Shown here: positions 35,154 to 43,469 of the stretch, one piece after another
Position numbering within the stretch: the stretch's first letter is position 1
Layout of the letters: each line of letters starts with the position of its first letter
Source: Shewanella canadensis
Lineage (GTDB): Bacteria; Pseudomonadota; Gammaproteobacteria; Enterobacterales; Shewanellaceae
Reading direction: 5' to 3'
NCBI RefSeq assembly: GCF_003966225.1
Contig: NZ_RXNU01000011.1
Coordinates: forward strand, 62,001 to 126,000
Length of the DNA: 64,000 bases
The notes under the pieces: generated by a model
What the model was told of the DNA's origin: nothing
Databases searched by the model: none
The model's input: only the letters and a program-made list of their open reading frames with translations
Position numbers and translations under genes: made by a program

Positions 35154-35378
35154 TTAAAAATTTGAGCGAGCCCAGTCACTCTGTTCCGCAATTGGTTTGG
35201 GAAAACCAAGAGAATAAACAAAACGATTTTCACTGTCTTCAAAAATGCTAGTACTTATTCCCAGTAAAACGAACCCCTCCTCTAATAATGCACTCGCATC
35301 CTGAGGGCATTCAGTTTCAACAATTTTTGTTATGTTAAGCAAAATCTCTTGAGATTTTGTAATTTCATCGTTATCCAT
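35154..35378 (-). CDS. Small conserved-looking protein of unknown function
   Basis: This 74-residue acidic protein (MDNDEITKSQEILLNITKIV ... PKPIAEQSDWARSNF) has AAGGA 8 bp before its ATG, which supports translation. It contains a single Cys (TECPQD) and no membrane segment. I do not recognise a family. Its neighbours give no hint of function. Confidence 0.55.
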   Translation of the reverse strand: MDNDEITKSQEILLNITKIVETECPQDASALLEEGFVLLGISTSIFEDSENRFVYSLGFPKPIAEQSDWARSNF

Positions 35379-35861
35379 GCTAATCCTTGTGTGCTTACTA
35401 TTAATGTGGATTCATAGGAGAGTTATTTCATTAATATGAATAACTTATCACTAGTATAATCCAGAGATCAATCTAAGGCCGTGTTTGGAGAGCGAGAAAG
35501 GTGTTTATCGAGAATTATTTTGGCGCAGTATTAAACAATACAGAGCGGTAGCATTACCTCCAGCCAAAAGACAATATCGAAGAGAGAACTGGAAAAAGTG
35601 TTGATACGGCTGAGGGTATCGAAAACTGGGATGTAGGTGATAGATAGCAATGAAGCTATGGTCTTCATTAATCGACTCAACACCAAGTTCACAGTAAAGT
35701 AGTAAGTAGTCATTCCAAGACTACATTCTTTATGGGGAAAGCCACCTAACCCGAACTAAGAATCGAAATAAAAAGGTCGGTACAAACTGCACTGACCCCT
35801 TTATCACTTAACCGACCAGTACCATTACATCTTACCCGGTAAAGTACGTCCCTAATTAAAC
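35379..35861. other. Intergenic region with no recognised gene
   Basis: The stretch contains only short open frames that look like chance. A plus-strand run at about 35560-35633 (ending SKRELEKVLIRLRVSKTGM) is protein-like but has no start, and may be a leftover of a decayed gene. No tRNA, terminator or repeat is apparent. Confidence 0.5.
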
Positions 35862-36461
35862 CTAGCTTAACTCTTGCTTTACGGCTTCAACAACATCTTG
35901 TGGTTGGCCTAAATACAAGGAATGGTCGATAAAGACACCTTTGTCTTCGGTTGACAACAAGAGCACTGGAAATGCCATAGTTCCAATCATCTCTTGGATC
36001 TCACTGATATCTTCAAGCACATATTCTGCGTCACTACTTAACTCATCTCTGAACACTTTATTCGATGGTGACAATTTAAACTGTTCAAGAATATGAGTGA
36101 AGTCATGCTTACTATTCAGTGGATTACCTTCGATAAAATGCGCTTTTTGCAATGCATTTAGTACGGGTAACATTTTATCAGGTTGCTTGTTTTGCATCCA
36201 AGCCATTAAATTTGCCGTTTTTATGGCATTTTTGGGACTGTTAACATAGCGAATATGTTCTCTGCCAAACTTAACCGCACTCAATTTCAACACTGCGTCA
36301 ACTTGCTCCTGACCCGCACTATCACTGCCGTTGAAATGGGTACAATGAAGCAGGTGAATATTCATTTCTGGGTAAGCTTCACTGAGTGCATTTACCACAG
36401 GTGTGGCCGCGTAACTCCAAGGACAATGGGAGTCGTAGATAAAATATAGATCAGAAGTCAT
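35862..36461 (-). CDS. DsbA-fold thioredoxin-like protein with CPWS site
   Basis: The 199-residue protein has the DsbA/2-hydroxychromene-carboxylate isomerase fold: DLYFIYDSHCPWSYAATPVV at the start carries the site CPWS with only one of the two usual Cys, and PVLLLS near the end supplies the cis-Pro strand. There is no signal peptide, so it is cytoplasmic and not a classic disulphide catalyst. Members of this group act as isomerases, oxidoreductases or stress proteins (FrnE-like). The function is not fixed by the context: it lies alone, divergent from the FAD oxidoreductase gene. Confidence 0.75.
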   Translation of the reverse strand: MTSDLYFIYDSHCPWSYAATPVVNALSEAYPEMNIHLLHCTHFNGSDSAGQEQVDAVLKLSAVKFGREHIRYVNSPKNAIKTANLMAWMQNKQPDKMLPVLNALQKAHFIEGNPLNSKHDFTHILEQFKLSPSNKVFRDELSSDAEYVLEDISEIQEMIGTMAFPVLLLSTEDKGVFIDHSLYLGQPQDVVEAVKQELS

Positions 36462-36750
36462 TAGCTTGATTCTTTATCGGAAAGATATTGAGGTGATCCT
36501 AAATAGTTTACGCCCAATATACAATTAACAATTGTCTTTTAAACCATCATTTGACCCTATTTTCAGACAAGGACAGATCAATGAACGACATTTATTCTCA
36601 TTAAGGGGCATTTCCTATTTTTTAAAGCAATTTTCCTCATTTGCTGGCCATCGCGTTGGGCACTACACTCAATATTACAGGGGGTAAAAACTCAAAGAGA
36701 TCAGGGCATCAGTCTCGAGTCTTGCCCTCACTTGCCAGACGGAGTCGATA
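36462..36750. other. Intergenic region between DsbA-fold and FAD oxidoreductase genes
   Basis: No gene or named motif is seen. It should contain divergent promoters for both neighbours. The ATG at 36751 is preceded by GGAGTCGATA. Confidence 0.5.
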
Positions 36751-38280
36751 ATGGATGTGGACTACTTGATTGTCGGTAGTGGATTATCAGCATTAGTGTT
36801 CGGCGCACTCAGTGCAAAAGCGGGCAGTAAAGTGATCATGCTTGAAGCACATCAGTACCCCGGAGGATTCGGCCATACCTTCCCTATGGGCAAACATTAC
36901 AAATTCAATGCTCAACTTCATTATGTCTGGAATTGCGGAGAGGGTGAAACCGTTAACAAGGTTCTCAAGAAACTCGAACTCGATAAACAGGTAACCTTCG
37001 AGTCATTCGATCCTGAAGGGTTCGACCATATGCGTATGCCTGGATACCAACTCGATATTCCCTATGACACAGATCTACTGCTCGCTCGTCTATGGGCACT
37101 GTTTCCTGATCATGTTAAACAGTGCACCGCCTTTATCGATGAAGTCAGGCGTACTGCCGACGGATTAGAGGTGCTCTCCGGCGACGAACGATATAGGAAT
37201 ATCTTCAAAAACTTCAGTCAAACAGTAACCGCGTTTAACAACATCAGATCTACCCTGCAGCAGGTCTTTGACAAACACCGGCTACCTCTGGAGGCGCAAA
37301 CACTGCTGGCTCTGCAATGGCCGGACTTTTTACTTCCACCCAATCAGCTTTCATTTTGTGCCTGGGTACTGCTTTTTACCGGTTATCAAAGGGGCGCCTA
37401 TTACCCGACTCTGCATTTCGAGCATGTCATTAACTCTTTGGCCAAGACCATTGAAGATAATGGCGGGCAGATTGTCTATAAGACTCATGTAGAAAAATTT
37501 ATCGTCGAAAACAATCGAGTCCTTGGGGTTGAAGCTAGCGATCTTAATACCCAAGAGGCCGCACGCTATGAGGCTAAATGCACCATCTGTAATATGGACC
37601 CCAAGAAAGCCGCACACTTGATTGGCATCGAAAAGTTTTCTCTGAAGCTGCGCAGGCAATTGGACTATGCCTATTCGCCCTCGAACTTTATGGCTTACTG
37701 TTCAGTTAAGGATATCAATCTACAAGACTATGGTTTTGGTAGATGGAATATCTTCCATACCAGTAATCCAGATCTTAACGCTGCGTTTGATGCCATGTAT
37801 AACCAACATGATTATTCGGCCCCCAGTTTTGCCATCTCCACTCCTGGTTTTTTAACCGATGATCATTCTGACCGGCCTGAGGGCCAACAGATCATAGAAT
37901 TTTTGACCGTCGCAGATTATCAATATTTTAAAGATCTGAAGGCCAGCGATTCCAGAGCTTATCGGAAGAGAAAAAGAGGCATATTAGATAACATAATAGA
38001 TATCGTCGAAGATAATTATATCCCTGATTTCAGGGAATATTTAGCCTACAAGAATACAGGTAGCCCGACGACAAACGAAAATTTCTGTTGGTGTCCTCAA
38101 GGTAACTCATATGGTTCGGCGATGACGCCCGGCTATTTCAATCTGTGCAGATTAAATCATAACAGTTCACTGAAGGGTCTCTATTTTTGTAATGCCTCAT
38201 CCGGCTATGCTGGTTTTGCCGGTACGTTTTGGACCGGGGCTAAGCTTTACCAGAACCTGACTGGAGAGCGCATTCTATAA
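36751..38280 (+). CDS. FAD-dependent oxidoreductase of the carotenoid isomerase/retinol saturase group
   Basis: The 509-residue protein starts with a dinucleotide-binding motif (MDVDYLIVGSGLSALVFGAL then LEAHQYPGGFGHTF) and ends with a second FAD block (FCNASSGYAGFAGTFWTGAK). The middle part and length fit the CrtI/CrtISO/retinol-saturase group rather than amine oxidases. Such enzymes act on polyene or other hydrophobic chains. A second FAD oxidoreductase gene starts 39 bp after it, so the two likely form an operon. No carotenoid or terpenoid genes are nearby, so I do not assign a substrate. Confidence 0.75.
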   Translation: MDVDYLIVGSGLSALVFGALSAKAGSKVIMLEAHQYPGGFGHTFPMGKHYKFNAQLHYVWNCGEGETVNKVLKKLELDKQVTFESFDPEGFDHMRMPGYQLDIPYDTDLLLARLWALFPDHVKQCTAFIDEVRRTADGLEVLSGDERYRNIFKNFSQTVTAFNNIRSTLQQVFDKHRLPLEAQTLLALQWPDFLLPPNQLSFCAWVLLFTGYQRGAYYPTLHFEHVINSLAKTIEDNGGQIVYKTHVEKFIVENNRVLGVEASDLNTQEAARYEAKCTICNMDPKKAAHLIGIEKFSLKLRRQLDYAYSPSNFMAYCSVKDINLQDYGFGRWNIFHTSNPDLNAAFDAMYNQHDYSAPSFAISTPGFLTDDHSDRPEGQQIIEFLTVADYQYFKDLKASDSRAYRKRKRGILDNIIDIVEDNYIPDFREYLAYKNTGSPTTNENFCWCPQGNSYGSAMTPGYFNLCRLNHNSSLKGLYFCNASSGYAGFAGTFWTGAKLYQNLTGERIL

Positions 38281-38318
38281 TCTGTCCAGTACGACGGATG
38301 CTATTAGGGAGGGAAACG

Positions 38319-39536
38319 ATGAGGTTTGCGATCATCGGTGGCGGCACCAGTGGCATGGTGACAGCCTACTATCTGAGTAAGCAGGGCCACTCGGTTACCG
38401 TATATGAAAAGCAAGCCATCTTAGGCGGCCATATACGCACCGTAAATAAAAATGTCAAAATTGAAAGCATCGCTCCCGACATGGTTTTGGAAGGTGGAGT
38501 CGTCGAGTTTTCGAGTAACTTTAAGCACTTTCTTGCATTGATGGATGAACTTGACGTTGAACTCGAACCCTTGAAAGTGGGTTCAGCCATACTCCGACGT
38601 AATAAGAAACGCTTTCTTTCACCTAGGGTTATCACCGGAAATATTCGGGGGGTGAGCTTCATATTGGAGTTTATTAAGCTCGCTTTTGTTTACCTGTCTG
38701 CAAACTGGCTCTTGTTGCAGATATATTTAAAGCCCTCCTCTTTGCTCAGAGATAAGCCTTTTTCTGACTACGTAAGTAAAAAACAGATAAAAAATACCTG
38801 GCTAAAACTATTTACTATGTATTGTTTCTCTATTCCCTATAAAACCATCATGAAAATTCCAGCGGAATTGGCGTTTAATATTTTCCGACGATATTTTTGG
38901 GCTGATTGGAAACGGATAGATGGCGGTGTCTACACCTACATCGAGAAAATTGAGCACCTGTTAAACGGTAAAGTGATACGCAATGCGGACATTGAGGGAA
39001 TAAGCCGTTCAGATACAGGGATAGTATTGAGGTTCAGGGATAGCACTGAAGTAAATTTCGATAAACTGGTTTTAGCCGTCCCGCCTGATCAGGTCCTGGC
39101 ACTCTTATCCGATCCTACTGAGCGTGAGGTACAATTTTTCGATCCATGGAAAAAGAATATTGCCACAACCGTCCTGCATAGGGATCCTCTGGTTTATCAA
39201 CGCTATGGCATAGCCCATCCATCTGAGTTTGATTTTTTCCAGACTAAAGACGGATGGGGCTATAACGCAAGTTTAAGCCGGATCTGCGGCTTGTCCTCAC
39301 AGCAGCACTATAGCTTGGCCTACAATATTGATAGTTTGATCGCAAAAGAAAATATCATTCAATCCTTTGAACATCACACCCCTCTCTATAGCGTCGAAGC
39401 ATTTCATTACCGTCGAAAAATCATCGACCATAACGGCGATAATCACACATACCATGCTGGCGCTTACCTCTATGACGGCTTACAGGAAGGTGCTGTTCTC
39501 TCTGCTTTAAAAGTAGCCGAACTAGTGGGAAATTAA
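38319..39536 (+). CDS. FAD-dependent amine-oxidase-like / protoporphyrinogen-oxidase-like protein
   Basis: The 405-residue product begins MRFAIIGGGTSGMVTAYYLS with VYEKQAILGGHIRT, a normal FAD-binding start, and ends in a flavin block (AGAYLYDGLQEGAVLSALKV). I place the start at 38319, with GGGAGGG before it; the reading from 38298 lacks a ribosome site. A hydrophobic stretch (residues about 115-140) suggests a membrane-attached enzyme. It follows the previous FAD gene and ends before a 230-bp gap. The substrate is unknown; the NAD(P)-binding-8 group includes desaturases and fatty-acid or phytoene modifiers. Confidence 0.75.
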   Translation: MRFAIIGGGTSGMVTAYYLSKQGHSVTVYEKQAILGGHIRTVNKNVKIESIAPDMVLEGGVVEFSSNFKHFLALMDELDVELEPLKVGSAILRRNKKRFLSPRVITGNIRGVSFILEFIKLAFVYLSANWLLLQIYLKPSSLLRDKPFSDYVSKKQIKNTWLKLFTMYCFSIPYKTIMKIPAELAFNIFRRYFWADWKRIDGGVYTYIEKIEHLLNGKVIRNADIEGISRSDTGIVLRFRDSTEVNFDKLVLAVPPDQVLALLSDPTEREVQFFDPWKKNIATTVLHRDPLVYQRYGIAHPSEFDFFQTKDGWGYNASLSRICGLSSQQHYSLAYNIDSLIAKENIIQSFEHHTPLYSVEAFHYRRKIIDHNGDNHTYHAGAYLYDGLQEGAVLSALKVAELVGN

Positions 39537-39769
39537 ACTAGGCGGAACTTCAACTCATCTGAAAGAGTCCGATGACAAAGTTAATCAATGGGCCTTATCT
39601 GTTCACCAACTTCAAGTTTCAGGTATGAAGCCCATGAGATAGATGGGTGTCTGAGGGACATAATCACCCGGTTTTCATCTCATATTCCCGCCTTTTTCAA
39701 TCTGATGCTACTAAACAGATGATTTTGGGGTAAAATATGCAACACAAAAATAACAAGGGATATGATTCG

Positions 39770-41605
39770 ATGATACGTTTATCTCCAAAGCTTTCAAAGC
39801 TTTCACTTCTAGTCGCTCTGTCTATCGGTGCTACGGCATGTAACACGGCACAAAACTCTGATGCGGCCACTCAATCTAAAACTGATGAAGCCAAGCAATT
39901 TATTCAGGGATCAGAGAAACAACTTAGCGATCTGTCTATAGAGATTAACCGCGCTGAGTGGATCTACAGTAACTTCATTACCGAAGACACGGCCGCCCTC
40001 TCAGCCGCCGTAGGTGAGAAACAAACCGCCACCGCTGTAAAACTGGCCACCATGGCAGCCAACTATACTCAACTACCCCTGGATGAAGTCAGTCTGCGTA
40101 AACTTAATATTTTACGCAGCTCTTTGGTGCTGCCAGCCCCTCTCGATCCTAAAAAAAATGCAGAGCTTGCTAACATCAGCGCCGAGTTAAACGGACTTTA
40201 CGGAAAAGGAAAGTACTGCTTCGACGATGGACGTTGTTTAACACAACCCGAGCTGTCGGCCATCATGGCTGAATCACAAGACCCGGCCGAACTACTTGAA
40301 GTCTGGAAAGGATGGCGTGAAATTGGCAAACCTATGCGCCCTCTGTTTAAACGTGAAGTCGAGCTGGCGAATGAAGGGGCGAAAGATCTTGGCTACGCCA
40401 ACCTATCTGAATTATGGCGTAGTCAATACGACATGAAGCCCGACGAGTTCTCTAACGAACTCGACCGTTTATGGGGACAGGTTAAGCCGCTCTATGACTC
40501 ACTGCATTGTTATGTTCGTGGCGAGTTAAATGATGAGTACGGCGATGAGGTTGTCTCGAAAGAGGGCCCTATCCCAGCACATCTGTTGGGTAATATGTGG
40601 GCACAGAGTTGGGGCAATATTTACGATAAAGTCGCGCCACAGGACGCCGATCCTGGATATGATGTAACTGAGCTTCTCGCACAACATAACTATGATGAAG
40701 TAAAGATGGTAAAACAGGCTGAAAGCTTCTTCAGCTCACTGGGTTTTGCCGAGTTACCGGACACATTCTGGGAACGTTCTCTATTTGTTCAGCCTAAAGA
40801 CAGAGATGTGGTCTGTCATGCATCTGCATGGGATCTCGATGATTTAGACGATATCCGCATTAAGATGTGTATTCAAAAAACGGCCGAAGATTTTACCGTT
40901 ATTCATCATGAACTTGGCCACAACTATTATCAACGCGCGTACAAAGAGCAGCCGTTTATCTTTAAAAATAGTGCCAATGATGGCTTCCATGAAGCGATTG
41001 GTGACACCATCGCCCTATCCATCACTCCAAGCTATCTTAAACAGATAGGTTTACTGGACGAAGTACCCGATGCATCGAAAGATATCGGCCTGCTACTTAA
41101 ACAGGCGTTAGATAAAGTCGCCTTTATGCCATTTGGCTTGATGATCGACCAATGGCGCTGGAAGGTATTCAGTGGTGAGATCACGCCGGAACAATATAAT
41201 CAGGCATGGTGGGATCTAAGGGAGAAATATCAAGGTGTGAAGGCGCCAATTGCGCGAGGTGAGGAAAACTTTGATCCAGGCGCTAAGTATCATGTGCCCG
41301 GTAACGTTCCCTACACACGTTATTTCTTAGCCCATATCCTACAGTTCCAGTTCCACAAGTCATTGTGTGACGTTGCAGGTGATAAGGGACCTGTTCATCG
41401 TTGTAGTATCTACGGAAACAGGGAAGCAGGCGCTAAACTCAACGCAATGTTAGAGATGGGACAGAGTCGCCCATGGCCTGAAGCATTGGAAGTGGTCACA
41501 GGTAGTCAGGAGATGGACGCCAGCGCCGTTCTCGATTACTTCGCGCCATTACAAGTCTGGTTAGATAATCAAAACAGTGAAGCTAATCGTCAGTGTGGTT
41601 GGTAG
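39770..41605 (+). CDS. Bacterial ACE-like peptidyl-dipeptidase (peptidase family M2), probable lipoprotein
   Basis: The roughly 611-residue protein is a zinc metallopeptidase of the angiotensin-converting-enzyme family. The zinc site is HHELGHNYY (HExxH) followed by FHEAIGDTIALS with the third zinc ligand Glu. The N-terminus has a signal sequence ending in ATACNTAQNSD, a weak lipobox, so it is probably anchored in the outer membrane or periplasm. I prefer the ATG at 39770 because the basic/hydrophobic leader starts there; the ATG at 39737 is possible with GGGG before it. M2 enzymes remove dipeptides from peptide C-termini. It stands alone with a strong terminator behind. Confidence 0.9.
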   Translation: MIRLSPKLSKLSLLVALSIGATACNTAQNSDAATQSKTDEAKQFIQGSEKQLSDLSIEINRAEWIYSNFITEDTAALSAAVGEKQTATAVKLATMAANYTQLPLDEVSLRKLNILRSSLVLPAPLDPKKNAELANISAELNGLYGKGKYCFDDGRCLTQPELSAIMAESQDPAELLEVWKGWREIGKPMRPLFKREVELANEGAKDLGYANLSELWRSQYDMKPDEFSNELDRLWGQVKPLYDSLHCYVRGELNDEYGDEVVSKEGPIPAHLLGNMWAQSWGNIYDKVAPQDADPGYDVTELLAQHNYDEVKMVKQAESFFSSLGFAELPDTFWERSLFVQPKDRDVVCHASAWDLDDLDDIRIKMCIQKTAEDFTVIHHELGHNYYQRAYKEQPFIFKNSANDGFHEAIGDTIALSITPSYLKQIGLLDEVPDASKDIGLLLKQALDKVAFMPFGLMIDQWRWKVFSGEITPEQYNQAWWDLREKYQGVKAPIARGEENFDPGAKYHVPGNVPYTRYFLAHILQFQFHKSLCDVAGDKGPVHRCSIYGNREAGAKLNAMLEMGQSRPWPEALEVVTGSQEMDASAVLDYFAPLQVWLDNQNSEANRQCGW

Positions 41606-41631
41606 TCTAAAACCGTCAGACTAATGAATTG

Positions 41632-41664
41632 AAAAACGCTCAACTGATTATGTTGAGCGTTTTT
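41632..41664. terminator. Bidirectional terminator between ACE-like and smrA genes
   Basis: AAAAACGCTCAAC and GTTGAGCGTTTTT form a perfect 13-bp stem with a 7-nt loop and T runs for both strands. It sits in the convergent gap. Confidence 0.93.
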
Positions 41665-41691
41665 CAAAGCTAATATCTCTTCTAAATCAAC

Positions 41692-42279
41692 CTATCTAAA
41701 ACCGCTACCCTTATGATTTTGCTCTCTCGACTCTGTGCGTTTGTTTTCAGACTTGCTCAACATAACATATAAAGCGCCCGTTCCTCCGTGCTCTCTTTTA
41801 GCACTATGAAAAGCTAACACTTTATCCAGATGAGTCAGCCAATTGACCACAAAAGATTTAATCAGGGCGTTGATCGGTTTACTCTTAAAGCCTTTGCCGT
41901 GAATGATCAGAACGCACCGCTCTCCTTTCTCATACCTGTCTTCGATATAGTGATATAGCGCTTCCCTAGCCTGTCGTATTTTTAAAGCATGGAGATCCAA
42001 CTCCGAGAGAAATTCATATTTCCCTGCACTCAGCTGCTTGAAAACCGGCGCTTGAACACCGTCCCGGCAGACACTGATCACCTCTTCCGGTTCTACAGCA
42101 TTGATAAGGTTAATATCTGTCGTTAGCAGCAGTAACACGTCTGCTAATTGTGCCGCTTTATTTCGGGCTAATTGGGATGCCGATATCTCACTATTATGGG
42201 CCGGCCTGACTTGCTCACTACCAGTTAGAGGCTTAACCCCTACCATCTCGTCCAGAAAGGATAAAACTTCATCATTCAC
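41692..42279 (-). CDS. smrA: Smr-domain endonuclease, SmrA-like
   Basis: The 195-residue protein has the MutS2-related Smr nuclease domain at its C-terminus (ELDLHALKIRQAREALYHYI, VLIIHGKGFKSKP, GGTGALYVML). LDLHxxK and HGKG are the conserved motifs. An N-terminal region of 90 residues without a known domain matches the length of E. coli SmrA (YdaL). Smr proteins nick DNA or structured RNA. It is convergent with the M2 peptidase gene. Confidence 0.87.
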   Translation of the reverse strand: MNDEVLSFLDEMVGVKPLTGSEQVRPAHNSEISASQLARNKAAQLADVLLLLTTDINLINAVEPEEVISVCRDGVQAPVFKQLSAGKYEFLSELDLHALKIRQAREALYHYIEDRYEKGERCVLIIHGKGFKSKPINALIKSFVVNWLTHLDKVLAFHSAKREHGGTGALYVMLSKSENKRTESREQNHKGSGFR

Positions 42280-42382
42280 TACCGAATTCTCCTCTTAGAC
42301 ACACTTTGTTAAGAACTAAAACTTTAGATCGGTTGCACCTTCTATTATAGTGACATCAGTATTAGTAGAATTGAAATCATTA

Positions 42383-42952
42383 ATGACACTTTTTAAATTT
42401 TTCGCAGCTTCTCTCCTCTCTTTTGTCTGTGTTTTACAGCCCGCAGTAGCTATGCCTGAAGATAACGTCGCGCTCAATCAGTTTTATACCCAATTTTCTC
42501 AAGCATTTGAGCATCTCGATGCCGATCTGGTAAAAAGTATTTATGCCGAAGACGCTTGCTACATACCTGAAAATCAGAGTAAAGAGATCACTATGGGGCG
42601 AAAAAACATTATCGCTCTGTACAAAAAGTTTTTTGGCAAGATCAAACACAAAGAAGCACGAATTGAGGTTGATTTCAGAGTCATAGAACGTCAGATGGAA
42701 ACCACTAATGCAACCGATATTGGCTACTATTTAATTCGTTTTTACCCTCCTGTAGATGCAGAAGAACCTGTCAGCGAATTTGCCGGAAAATTCGTCACCG
42801 TATCTAAGAAAAATGAAGATGGAAAATGGTATTTGACCGTCGATACTAATAACCGCGCTGAACCTCCCTTTTACTACAATGCAAAACCTTCTCCAAATCT
42901 GTATTATGGCCGTCAATTTACGCCGTTAACTACAGAGAACGATGACAACTAA
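42383..42952 (+). CDS. Secreted SnoaL/NTF2-fold protein
   Basis: The 189-residue product starts with a signal peptide (MTLFKFFAASLLSFVCVLQP then AVAMPED), so it is periplasmic. The mature part fits the SnoaL/NTF2 fold (FYTQFSQAFEHLDADLVKSI, FAGKFVTVSKKNEDGKWYLT). Such domains bind small ligands or act as isomerases and many are of unknown role. I prefer the ATG at 42383 because it starts the signal peptide; an upstream alternative begins at 42350. The end overlaps ychJ by 11 bp, so they are probably co-transcribed. Confidence 0.72.
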   Translation: MTLFKFFAASLLSFVCVLQPAVAMPEDNVALNQFYTQFSQAFEHLDADLVKSIYAEDACYIPENQSKEITMGRKNIIALYKKFFGKIKHKEARIEVDFRVIERQMETTNATDIGYYLIRFYPPVDAEEPVSEFAGKFVTVSKKNEDGKWYLTVDTNNRAEPPFYYNAKPSPNLYYGRQFTPLTTENDDN

Positions 42953-43427
42953 CCCTGGCACTATCTGCCCATGTGGTAACACTAAAGATGAGACACCGCT
43001 TACCTATACACGTTGCTGTGAGCCGTTTCATAAAGGTTTAGCCCTCCCCTCGACGCCTGAAGCATTAATGAGAAGTCGTTATAGCGCATTTGTTCTCAAA
43101 GAGTATGAATACTTGATAGCGACTCATCACCCTGACTATTTGGACGGTCTTACTGCACAGGCATTGTCTCAGGGCGGAGAAACAAGCTGGTTGTCTCTCG
43201 ATATTTTATCGACAAGGAGTAGCGGACAGTCCGGAGAAGTCTGCTTTCAGGCTTGGTATAGAGATGATACAGAGATCGATGCTATCCATGAATGCTCTCA
43301 GTTTGAGTGTATCGATGGGCACTGGCTTTATACTCAGGGCGAGCAAAAAGAGGCGGTTTTGCCAAAGAGAAATGAGTCTTGCGTCTGCAATAGCGGTAAG
43401 AAGTTTAAACAGTGTTGTATGAGATAA
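42942..43427 (+). CDS. ychJ: YchJ-like SEC-C zinc-motif protein
   Basis: The 161-residue protein has the UPF0225/YchJ layout: ICPCGNTKDETPLTYTRCCE at the start and CVCNSGKKFKQCC at the end, two SEC-C type zinc clusters. In between is STPEALMRSRYSAFVLKEYE, the YchJ signature. The molecular role is not known. The ATG overlaps the previous gene. Confidence 0.88.
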   Translation: MTTNPGTICPCGNTKDETPLTYTRCCEPFHKGLALPSTPEALMRSRYSAFVLKEYEYLIATHHPDYLDGLTAQALSQGGETSWLSLDILSTRSSGQSGEVCFQAWYRDDTEIDAIHECSQFECIDGHWLYTQGEQKEAVLPKRNESCVCNSGKKFKQCCMR

Positions 43428-43469
43428 CCCCTGTCATCCACCGAGATATTCCTATAGACGGGGCAGTAT

